Assembly (NCBI GenBank): GCA_938004235.1
Contig: CALKWL010000343.1
Span: forward strand, 1-7,016
Direction: 5' to 3'
From: an uncultured Gammaproteobacteria bacterium
GTDB lineage: Bacteria; Pseudomonadota; Gammaproteobacteria; Halothiobacillales; Halothiobacillaceae
DNA: 7,016 nucleotides
Each line of letters begins with the position of its first letter. Position 1 is the stretch's first letter. Shown piece after piece: positions 1 through 6,365 of this stretch. A program made the translations under genes and the position numbers. Below the pieces are notes generated by a model. The model saw only the letters and a program-made list of their open reading frames with translations. It ran no database searches and was not told where the DNA came from.

Positions 1-53
1 GCATACGAGTTTGACTGACGTGACTGGAGTTCAGACGTGGGCTCTTCCGATCT
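1..53 (+). other. Illumina P7/index adapter (artificial sequence)
   Basis: This is not genomic DNA. Bases 20-53 match the TruSeq index-adapter segment that ends in GCTCTTCCGATCT, with one mismatch at base 40 (G for T). Bases 1-11 match the end of the P7 flow-cell sequence with one mismatch at base 10, which leaves bases 12-19 (TGACTGAC) in the place of an 8-nt index. Any gene call that starts in this segment is an artefact. Genuine sequence begins at about base 54. Confidence 0.96.
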
Positions 54-54
54 C

Positions 55-921
55 GATGTCCGCTTGCCGCGCCTGCTGCTGGCGGTGCTGGTCGGCGCTG
101 GTCTGGCCTTGTCCGGGGCGGCCATGCAGGGCATGTTCCGCAACCCGCTGGCGGATCCGGGCATTGTCGGCGTGTCCAGTGGCGCGGCTTTGGGTGCGGT
201 GGTGTGGATCGTGCTGGCCGGGCAGATCGCCTGGCTGGCGCCGGTTGCGACCATGCTCGGGATCTATGCCTTGCCTGCCGCAGCTTTTGTCGGCGGCCTG
301 TTGGCAACCTTGCTGATTTATCGCATTGCGCGTTTCGGCCAGCCGGAAGCGCAGACCTTCATGCTGCTGATGGCGGGGATTGCCATCGGGGCGCTCAGTG
401 GCGCGGCCACGGGCGTGCTGACCTACATCGCCGACGATCAGCAGTTGCGCACCATCACCTTCTGGACGATGGGCAGCCTGGGCGGAGCCGGGTGGCAGAG
501 CGTGCAGGTGATGGCCTGGTTCATGCTGCCGACCATGGCGCTGTTGTATGCCATGCACCGCTTGCTGGATGTGTTGTTGTTGGGTGAGTCGGTCGCTGGG
601 CATCTCGGTTTTGACATGCAATACGCACGGCCCCTGCTGATTGTGCTGGTGGCTTTGCTGGTGGGTGCTGCTGTGTCGATGACCGGCATGATCGGCTTCA
701 TCGGCCTGATGGCGCCGCATATCGCGCGCCTGCTGATCGGTTCGGCGCATCGCCTGATGATGCCTGCGGCGGCGCTGGTGGGCGCCCTGCTGCTGGTGCT
801 GGCGGACATGGCGGCGCGCACGATGGCTGCGCCCGCCGAAGTGCCGATTGGCATTATCACTGCACTGCTCGGCGCGCCGTTCTTCCTGATGTTGTTGTTT
901 TCACGGAGGTTGCACGCATGA
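55..921 (+). CDS. hmuU: Heme/iron ABC transporter permease (FecCD/BtuC family), 5'-truncated
   Basis: Inner-membrane permease that, as a dimer with two ATPase subunits, moves heme or a related iron chelate from periplasm to cytoplasm. The fragment holds 288 genuine codons. Family members run about 330-350 residues, so roughly the first 45-60 residues and first transmembrane helix are missing at the adapter junction. The GTG at 37 is adapter-derived and is not the start. Family landmarks are VRLPRLLLA at the beginning, then RNPLADPGIVGVSSGAALGA. Several hydrophobic helices follow, then the cytoplasmic coupling segment GFIGLMAPHIARLL (about 694-735), and near the end ADMAART and the EVPIGIITALLGAPFF motif. 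It ends in a 4-base ATGA overlap with hmuV, which points to translational coupling. The HmuU rather than siderophore assignment rests mainly on the HmuV-like partner. The periplasmic binding protein gene is probably upstream, outside the fragment. Confidence 0.9.
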   Translation, partial: DVRLPRLLLAVLVGAGLALSGAAMQGMFRNPLADPGIVGVSSGAALGAVVWIVLAGQIAWLAPVATMLGIYALPAAAFVGGLLATLLIYRIARFGQPEAQTFMLLMAGIAIGALSGAATGVLTYIADDQQLRTITFWTMGSLGGAGWQSVQVMAWFMLPTMALLYAMHRLLDVLLLGESVAGHLGFDMQYARPLLIVLVALLVGAAVSMTGMIGFIGLMAPHIARLLIGSAHRLMMPAAALVGALLLVLADMAARTMAAPAEVPIGIITALLGAPFFLMLLFSRRLHA

Positions 922-1721
922 ACCGCCATAACACATCGAACAGTCTTGTGGCGCGCAATGTCAGCGTGCGACGCCGGGGCAAGTCGCTGCTTGAGGATGT
1001 GAATCTGGAGTTGCGCGCGGGCGAGATGCTGGGTTTGCTGGGGCCCAACGGGGCGGGCAAATCAACGCTAATCAAGGTCATGTCGGCGGAAGTCGCACCC
1101 TGTGCCGGGCATGTGTGCATGAACGGGCGCTGGCTGCGCCATCTGCCTTCGCGGGAGCGTGCGCGCCAGATTGCGGTGTTGCCGCAGCATCTTGAGCTGG
1201 CCTTCCCCTTTACAGCGTTCGAGGTAGCCCTGCTCGGGCGTATTCCGCATCACTACGGCGCGCCGGGACATGCCGACCGGGAAATCGTCTGGAAGACGCT
1301 GGAGATGGTAGATGCCGTGCTTCTTGCAGCGCGCGCCTATCCCACGCTTTCGGGCGGCGAACAGGCGCGGGTGCAACTGGCGCGCGTGCTGGCGCAGGTC
1401 TGGTCGGCGGATGGCGACCTGGGCGGGCGCTATCTGCTGCTCGATGAGCCGACCGCGCCCCTGGATATCGCCCACCAGATGGTGCTGATGCGCATTCTTG
1501 CCGAGGTTGCGGCGCGCGGCCTGGGCGTGTTGCTGATTGTGCATGACCTGAACCTGGCCTCGTCCTGGGTGGATCGCATGGCGCTGCTGCGGGACGGCAG
1601 CGTGGCGGCACTGGGAACGCCGCAGGAGGTGGTGACGGTTGAACAGATGCGCGAAGTCTTTGATGTTGCGCCGCATATCGTTGCGCATCCGCGTAACGGG
1701 CGGCCTTGGATGGCTTTTTAA
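918..1721 (+). CDS. hmuV: Heme ABC transporter ATP-binding protein HmuV
   Basis: Cytoplasmic ATPase (267 residues, normal length for HmuV) that powers the HmuU permease. Motifs in order: Walker A GPNGAGKST (42-50), Q-loop Q90 in AVLPQH, signature LSGGE (144-148), Walker B YLLLDEPT (172-179), D-loop APLD (180-183) and switch histidine H209 in VHDLNLA. HmuV-typical stretches are FPFTAFEVALLGR, YPTLSGGEQARVQLARVLAQ and the ending HPRNGRPW. The start ATG overlaps the hmuU stop (ATGA) and has a good ribosome site, GGAGG at 905-909, 8 nt upstream. One oddity is the D-loop, which reads A-P-L-D where most relatives have S/A-A-L-D. The catalytic residues are all present, so the protein should be active. 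The transported substrate is inferred from family resemblance to HmuV. Confidence 0.93.
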   Translation: MNRHNTSNSLVARNVSVRRRGKSLLEDVNLELRAGEMLGLLGPNGAGKSTLIKVMSAEVAPCAGHVCMNGRWLRHLPSRERARQIAVLPQHLELAFPFTAFEVALLGRIPHHYGAPGHADREIVWKTLEMVDAVLLAARAYPTLSGGEQARVQLARVLAQVWSADGDLGGRYLLLDEPTAPLDIAHQMVLMRILAEVAARGLGVLLIVHDLNLASSWVDRMALLRDGSVAALGTPQEVVTVEQMREVFDVAPHIVAHPRNGRPWMAF

Positions 1722-1723
1722 TG

Positions 1724-1744
1724 CCGCGCATGGCGCGGGTTTTT
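1724..1744 (+). terminator. Intrinsic terminator/attenuator after hmuV
   Basis: A perfect 6-bp G+C-only stem, CCGCGC (1724-1729) with GCGCGG (1733-1738), closes a 3-nt loop and is followed by G and five T (1740-1744). It begins two bases after the hmuV stop. The lipoprotein start lies only 26 nt beyond the T tract, which leaves almost no room for a separate promoter. The element may therefore act as a partial terminator that lowers downstream expression, or the downstream promoter may lie inside hmuV. The stem is short, so its efficiency is uncertain. Confidence 0.62.
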
Positions 1745-1757
1745 ATGTATTGAGTTT

Positions 1758-1761
1758 GGAG
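1758..1761 (+). promoter_or_regulatory. Ribosome binding site that fixes the lipoprotein start
   Basis: GGAG lies 9 nt before ATG 1771. The same reading frame is open back to 1639 inside hmuV, but only the 1771 start has this site and is followed directly by a lipoprotein signal peptide. Confidence 0.7.
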
Positions 1762-1770
1762 TTGCGTGAA

Positions 1771-4014
1771 ATGAAAAAAATGGCTCGTCGTGTGAGTGTT
1801 TCCCTGCCGGTGGTGCGTCCTTTGGTTCTCGCGCTGGGTCTGGTGAGCGGTTGCGGTATGTTGGTCGCCTGTGGCGGCGGGGGCGGTGGCTCGACAGCGG
1901 TCAGTGGTGCGCCCACGGTCAGCGGGGGCAGCGTGACGGTGCAAACCGGTACGACGGTCACCCACAAGGTGGTCGCCAGTGATGCCAGCGGCGCCGCGCT
2001 GAGCTACAGCATCAAAACCCAGCCCACACTGGGCAGCGCCACGATGGCTGCCGATGGCACAGTGACCTACACAGCGTTCAATGTGGCGGGCAAGGACAGC
2101 GTGGTGATCAGCGTGAGTAATGGCCAGGCCAGTGCTGATGCCACGCTGGACGTGAATGTGCAAATCAAGGCCGCCTTTGATTACCAGTTTTACAGCGTGA
2201 CCAACCCGAGCACACTGAACAAGCAGGTGGTGCGTTATGACCCGAACGACAGCAATGCCGCCACCAACCAGAAAGTCATCAAGGACAACGTGATTCTGGG
2301 TAGCAATGTGTTCGTGATTAGCGGCGCCAGGTCGGGGGACAAGACCGAGTATGTGAAGCGTGAATATGCCGTGTTCCTCGATCCGAATGCGTCGTCCGAG
2401 AAGCGCACGGCTGCGGATGGCATGGGTGGAACTTATGAATACACTTTTTATAAGGACAACATTCTCAAGCGTTTCGATGCGGCCAACCCGTCCTCTGAAG
2501 CGACGATTTTCAGCAGCGCCATGCTGCCCGCCGATGCCAAGGCACAGGGACTGAAGGTGATTGAGGGCAGCTACGAGCAGGCGCTGAACTACACCGACAT
2601 CGCCAATTCCTATGTGCGCCTGAAGGCGTATGAGTACCTGCCGGATGTGTTGAAAGGCGAGGATGATGAGTCCATTCCTCATGCACCGATTACCGTGCGC
2701 GTGTCCGACAGCAAGGCGCGCATGGGGCGTCCGGTCGGCTTGGTTATCAACAGCACTAACGGCAAGACCGACAAGGTTCTGTTCAACTATGTCGCCGCGC
2801 ACAAGCATGGCGCCTATCCGAGCGATCCGGCCTTGGCGCAACGTCTGCAAATCTGCTCGACCGACCTGGCAAGCTGCACCGATGTGGCGGGCGGCGCGGG
2901 CAATTATTTCACCCTGGGGCAAAGCAGCACACATTTCTACATGGCGAAGCAGGGCAGCACCAGCCTGTATGCCTATGACAAGGCGGCGGGCACGCTCGCC
3001 CAGGTCAGCGGCGTGCAGTACCCGGCCAAGTTCGACCACCATGTACATTTGTTATCGAGCAGCGATGCGCACGGCGGTAACGGCATCACCAACGATTTCA
3101 CCACCCTGAGCGGGATCAATACCACGCTTTCCGAGGGTGAGAACGCCTATGTGGCCATCAACTACGACCTGGATCTGGATACGCCGATCAACCAGGTCTA
3201 CGGCATGGACAACACCATGTGGAAACACGCCATGATCCTCAAGTTCACCGGCAGCAGCGGCGTGAAGGTGTATGACAACGGCGATGGCGTGGATGACATG
3301 AACGCCTCGGGCGGCAAGGACGGCATCGGCGACCATATCACGCTGACAGCGGTCAAAAACGGCAAGCTGTTCTTTGAAGCGGGCGGCTATCCGATTGAAG
3401 CTCTGGGCGGAACCTGCAAGCCGGTCGCGCCGAATAATACCGGGTGCAGCACCGTCAAGCAGGGCTGGCTGGACACCACCAGCGGCAGCTTCCCCAAGAC
3501 GCAGATGGATAACACGCTCAGCAGCCTGACCTATGCCTACTTCACCGCCAACCGCGTTCCGGCACTGGCGATCAGCGACAGCCTGTATCTGTCCGAAGCG
3601 AGCGGAGCCAGTGCAGCTACCCGCGTGTACAACATCTACAAGATGCCGATGGATGCCAGTCTGCCCAAGCCGGCTGCGCCGACCACCCAGGGGCGTATGT
3701 TCTTCGAGCGTACCGCCTTCCGTGGTACGGGGGTGTATGACGGTAGTGTGCTGCTGTGGAACCGCGCCACCAGCGAGGTGTTTGATGTCACCAACAATGT
3801 GCTGATCGGCACGGATAGCAGCATCGAAAGCGAAGCCAACGCCATCACCGGCACCACCGCCAAGAGTACGGGGCTGGCCGGTGTGGGCGGCATGTTCGGC
3901 CTGAAGATGAGCGTGGCGCACGGAAGCGTTCCGTACCTGGTGGGCGGCACGTCGGGTCAGGCCGGTTCGCTGGTCAAGGTCAACCAGATTGAGGGTGACT
4001 GGATCATCGACTGA
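1771..4014 (+). CDS. Large outer-membrane-type lipoprotein with Ig/cadherin-like domain, family not recognised
   Basis: A 747-residue protein of unknown function. It begins with a lipoprotein signal peptide: a basic start (MKKMARR), a hydrophobic core, and lipobox LVAC with the lipidated cysteine at C34. An earlier lipobox-like VSGC (C28) is an alternative. Six glycines follow C34, a common flexible linker. G35 is not the inner-membrane retention Asp, so outer-membrane sorting is likely. Residues about 47-132 look like one Ig/cadherin-like (VCBS/tandem-95 type) domain, with SYSIKTQPTLGSATMAADG then TVTYT and a closing DATLDVNVQI. Residues 133-747 match nothing I know. They contain short strand-rich units such as LYAYDKAAGTLAQV and VLLWNRATSEVFDV that hint at a beta-propeller-like fold, a histidine-rich segment (H423, H424, H426, H434), an acidic Ca-loop-like segment (D502 to D509), and two close cysteine pairs (C362/C369, C549/C559) that could form disulfides. 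Its place between hmuV and a TonB-dependent receptor suggests a role in iron or heme capture. That role is inference; no catalytic motif was seen. Confidence 0.85.
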   Translation: MKKMARRVSVSLPVVRPLVLALGLVSGCGMLVACGGGGGGSTAVSGAPTVSGGSVTVQTGTTVTHKVVASDASGAALSYSIKTQPTLGSATMAADGTVTYTAFNVAGKDSVVISVSNGQASADATLDVNVQIKAAFDYQFYSVTNPSTLNKQVVRYDPNDSNAATNQKVIKDNVILGSNVFVISGARSGDKTEYVKREYAVFLDPNASSEKRTAADGMGGTYEYTFYKDNILKRFDAANPSSEATIFSSAMLPADAKAQGLKVIEGSYEQALNYTDIANSYVRLKAYEYLPDVLKGEDDESIPHAPITVRVSDSKARMGRPVGLVINSTNGKTDKVLFNYVAAHKHGAYPSDPALAQRLQICSTDLASCTDVAGGAGNYFTLGQSSTHFYMAKQGSTSLYAYDKAAGTLAQVSGVQYPAKFDHHVHLLSSSDAHGGNGITNDFTTLSGINTTLSEGENAYVAINYDLDLDTPINQVYGMDNTMWKHAMILKFTGSSGVKVYDNGDGVDDMNASGGKDGIGDHITLTAVKNGKLFFEAGGYPIEALGGTCKPVAPNNTGCSTVKQGWLDTTSGSFPKTQMDNTLSSLTYAYFTANRVPALAISDSLYLSEASGASAATRVYNIYKMPMDASLPKPAAPTTQGRMFFERTAFRGTGVYDGSVLLWNRATSEVFDVTNNVLIGTDSSIESEANAITGTTAKSTGLAGVGGMFGLKMSVAHGSVPYLVGGTSGQAGSLVKVNQIEGDWIID

Positions 4015-4028
4015 CCGCACGCGGTGTG

Positions 4029-4058
4029 TCAGACCATGCTTGCGAAAGGCATGGCTGA
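4029..4058 (+). other. Hairpin in the lipoprotein-receptor intergenic region
   Basis: TCAG, one bulged A (4033), then CCATGC (4034-4039) pair with GCATGG (4049-4054) and CTGA (4055-4058) around a 9-nt loop. This gives 10 base pairs with a single bulge. No T tract follows, so it is not a classic terminator. It could protect the 3' end of the lipoprotein message or help rho-dependent ending. It starts 14 nt after the lipoprotein stop. Confidence 0.5.
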
Positions 4059-4084
4059 TCGCGCCTTCTAGCGAGTTCATGCGT

Positions 4085-4113
4085 CTGATTCCCAGCGGAG
4101 TCAGGCTGATTTT
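4085..4113 (+). promoter_or_regulatory. Terminator-like hairpin in the leader of the receptor gene
   Basis: CTGATTCC (4085-4092) pairs with GGAGTCAG (4097-4104) over a CAGC loop. The 8-bp stem has one T-G wobble, and a run of four T lies at 4110-4113. The stem includes the only GGAG in the leader (4097-4100). That site is 28 nt from ATG 4129, too far to be a normal ribosome site for the receptor. The structure may be a weak terminator or attenuator that sets receptor level relative to the lipoprotein. No known riboswitch was recognised. Confidence 0.42.
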
Positions 4114-4128
4114 AGCCACGATGAACAC

Positions 4129-6285
4129 ATGAAAATTGCCAGACTGAAATTTTTTAGCCCGCTGCCCCAGGTAGGTGCGGTGGTATTTTGTGGCCTGCCT
4201 GTCCTGTTTCCGGGGCTTGCTTTGGCAGCCGAAAATGCAGCGGGGTCACAGCACGACACGCTTGGTGAAATCACCGTCATTGATCGCCGCGAAGAGGTCA
4301 AGGATGCCGAGCGGCGCATGGCCGAGGAATCCTTTTTTGTGCCTTACAGTCCAAGTGCTATTGGTGCGGAGGCGATTCGTGACAAGAATGCGGCGAATGT
4401 TACCGATGCCATTGGCGCCATGGCGGGCGTTTCGGTGCTCAATCAGGGAGCCTTCAACCGCAGTCTGAGTATTCGCGGGCTGGACGGGCCGCGCGTCGTC
4501 ACTCTGGTGGACGGGGTGAAGATTGGCAACCAGGGGATGAATCACTCGGGGGCGGGCGAGTTGAATATGACCGATATTCATACTGTCGAGCAGGTTGACG
4601 TGGTGCGCGGCAGTCCGTCGGTGATTTACGATCCGGGCGCATCCGGGGGCGTGGTCAATGTGGTTTCGCAGTCCGCCGTGATCGACGAGTCATTGGGCTT
4701 CAAGCAGACCCTGGGTTACGACCAGGGGTATGGCAAGACCACGTCCAGTACCCAGGTACGTGGCGGCACGGGCGAGGTGGGCGCCAGTGTGACTTACAGC
4801 TATGAGGACGCGACCGATTACCGGATAGCGGGCGGTGATGCACAAAAGGAATTGTTGATTAGTCAGACCAACGATCAGGTCGGGCTGAATCCTTCGGCGG
4901 TTAGCGTGAATGATCTGGGTTACAAGGCCGAGTCACTGAATGCACGCGCCGCCGCCAGGGTGTTGGGGGATGGTCGTGTCGAGGCCAGCGTGGATCGCTG
5001 GCTGGGCACGAACATCAACTTCATTCACGGACCGACCATAGGCGAGGCCTTGGTGATTCACTACGACCGTATGCAGCGTGACACCAACGCGCTGCGTTTC
5101 AAGAAGCAAACGCCGGGCGCACTGGAAGACATCAATGTGGTTTTTGCCAACCAGACGCTGGTGCAGGAGGTCGGCGCGGATGCCGTGGGAACCACACTCC
5201 ATAGCAATAATCTGAATCTGTCCGCCTTGCTGCGCAATGGCAATTTACGCACGCGTATTGGTGCCGAAATGACCTTTGATGACGCTGAAACCCTGGTGTC
5301 TTCAGGGCAGGATTACTACGCCATGTTCGCCAACATGGAGTATGCCGTGGGCGATTTTCTGTTCAGCGGCGGCTTGCGCGGTAACTGGTGGCGCACCACG
5401 CAGGAGCTGCTGGAAGGCAGCAACCCGAGTGTGGCCAAGGACTTGTACGGGATTTCCGGCATCACCCCGCCGATGGACGAGTCCTCGCCAACCTGGGCGT
5501 TGGGGGCGGTGTACATGCTCAATGAACAGCAAAATCTGGCGCTGAACTTCAATACCACCTATCGCAATCCCGATCTCTACGAGCGCTATGCGTTTGGCGG
5601 TGTCTACGGCGGTGGTGCCGAGATGGTTCCCGAGTCGGGCCAGCATGTCGAAGCCCTGTGGAAGTATCTGGATGATCGCTGGGCGATGACCGCCAGTGTC
5701 TTTTACAGCGATTTCGACAATTACATCACCACCAGGAATGTGCGCCAGCTCACCAATCCTGATGGATTGCGCCAGTGCGTCTCGGCGGGGTTGTGTAACC
5801 CGGTCACAGGCGACTTCAACGGCAGGGAGAACGAGTTTTTCAGCCAGTTTGTGCAGTACTACAATTCCGAGCACGTCACCAATCAGGGTGCGGAGTTCAG
5901 CGCGCGTTATGACGATGGCGTGCACGATGTGCGGGCGGCTCTGGGGTACAACGATATTCGCTCGGACGACGTGTTCGTGATCGCCAACTCGCAGCCGATT
6001 CGCTTGAATCTGTCCTACAAGCACCGCTTTGAGCACGCCTGGAAGCCCTGGGTGATGGCGGAGTTCATCGGCGTGACCGATACCCCCGAGGTCAGGCAGT
6101 ATGGCGGCTTTGAACCCTATGCACTGCTGAACCTGTATGCCGGGATGCGCGTGGATGATTTTTTGCTGACCGCAGGCGTGGGGAATGTGACCGATACGGT
6201 CTATCATCCGCCGTATGGCGGGATTAATGGATTGGCAAGGTATTTTTTCATTAACCTGACCTATGACTGGGGGCGCTCGGGGTGA
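4129..6285 (+). CDS. TonB-dependent outer-membrane receptor (heme/siderophore type)
   Basis: A 718-residue beta-barrel transporter that takes up an iron chelate across the outer membrane using TonB energy; the length is typical. The signal peptide ends at ALA (31-33), with cleavage likely before A34. A TonB-box-like segment GEITVID lies at 46-52, followed by a very charged stretch (about 53-67). The plug spans about 75-180 with SIRGLDGPRV, LVDGVK (126-131), VDVVRG (156-161) and GASGGVVNVVS (170-180). The barrel fills the rest, with a FRAP-like YRNP at 478-481 and an NPNL/PE-like AEMVPES at 497-503. It ends with an aromatic-rich last strand (YFFINLTYDW) plus a four-residue tail GRSG. C550 and C556 probably form a disulfide in an outer loop. 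H139 sits in the plug, but no histidine lies between the FRAP-like and PE-like boxes, unlike classical HemR-type heme receptors. The substrate is therefore open. The start has no clear ribosome site but gives a proper signal peptide. No specific gene name can be justified. Confidence 0.92.
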   Translation: MKIARLKFFSPLPQVGAVVFCGLPVLFPGLALAAENAAGSQHDTLGEITVIDRREEVKDAERRMAEESFFVPYSPSAIGAEAIRDKNAANVTDAIGAMAGVSVLNQGAFNRSLSIRGLDGPRVVTLVDGVKIGNQGMNHSGAGELNMTDIHTVEQVDVVRGSPSVIYDPGASGGVVNVVSQSAVIDESLGFKQTLGYDQGYGKTTSSTQVRGGTGEVGASVTYSYEDATDYRIAGGDAQKELLISQTNDQVGLNPSAVSVNDLGYKAESLNARAAARVLGDGRVEASVDRWLGTNINFIHGPTIGEALVIHYDRMQRDTNALRFKKQTPGALEDINVVFANQTLVQEVGADAVGTTLHSNNLNLSALLRNGNLRTRIGAEMTFDDAETLVSSGQDYYAMFANMEYAVGDFLFSGGLRGNWWRTTQELLEGSNPSVAKDLYGISGITPPMDESSPTWALGAVYMLNEQQNLALNFNTTYRNPDLYERYAFGGVYGGGAEMVPESGQHVEALWKYLDDRWAMTASVFYSDFDNYITTRNVRQLTNPDGLRQCVSAGLCNPVTGDFNGRENEFFSQFVQYYNSEHVTNQGAEFSARYDDGVHDVRAALGYNDIRSDDVFVIANSQPIRLNLSYKHRFEHAWKPWVMAEFIGVTDTPEVRQYGGFEPYALLNLYAGMRVDDFLLTAGVGNVTDTVYHPPYGGINGLARYFFINLTYDWGRSG

Positions 6286-6313
6286 GCGTGCTTCAGGTGT
6301 TTTTCAATCCAGT

Positions 6314-6342
6314 AGCCAGCCAGCAATCACGCAAGCCAGCCA
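6314..6342 (+). repeat. Two copies of a 9-bp direct repeat upstream of the ferritin gene
   Basis: AGCCAGCCA occurs at 6314-6322 and again at 6334-6342. The 20-bp period is close to two helical turns, so both copies would face the same side of the DNA. This lies in the 80-bp gap between receptor and ferritin. It could be an operator or a chance repeat; it matches no regulator site I recognise. Confidence 0.4.
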
Positions 6343-6351
6343 ACCTAGCTC

Positions 6352-6358
6352 AAGGTGA
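6352..6358 (+). promoter_or_regulatory. Ribosome binding site that fixes the ferritin start
   Basis: AAGGTGA lies 7 nt before ATG 6366. It selects this start over the in-frame GTG at 6282, which overlaps the receptor stop and would add 28 residues not seen in ferritins. Confidence 0.85.
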
Positions 6359-6365
6359 CCCAAAC

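Noticed and set aside
37..921. Complete 294-residue permease starting at GTG 37
   Set aside because: Bases 37-53 are adapter; the gene is truncated and the true start is outside the window.
1639..1667. Sigma-70 promoter inside hmuV (TTGAAC, 17 nt, GATGTT)
   Set aside because: The -10 matches only 3 of 6 consensus bases, which is expected by chance.
1639..1770. Lipoprotein start upstream at 1639, inside hmuV
   Set aside because: It would add 44 residues ahead of an obvious signal peptide; ATG 1771 has a ribosome site.
1210..3048. Long open frame on the minus strand (612 codons)
   Set aside because: It lies opposite hmuV and the lipoprotein gene, is rich in His, Arg and Ala as expected of a reverse-frame shadow in G+C-rich DNA, and shows no domain.
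3052..4128. Minus-strand open frame of 358 codons
   Set aside because: A shadow of the lipoprotein gene with biased composition and no recognisable motif.
5302..6207. Minus-strand open frame of 301 codons
   Set aside because: It is fully antisense to the receptor barrel, whose reading is strongly supported.
6274..6304. Terminator after the receptor gene
   Set aside because: The CGCTC/GAGCG stem is only 5 bp and the T run starts 11 nt later, so it is too weak to call.
6282..6365. Ferritin start at GTG 6282, overlapping the receptor stop
   Set aside because: It would add 28 low-complexity residues not seen in ferritins; ATG 6366 has a strong ribosome site and gives exact FtnA residue numbering.
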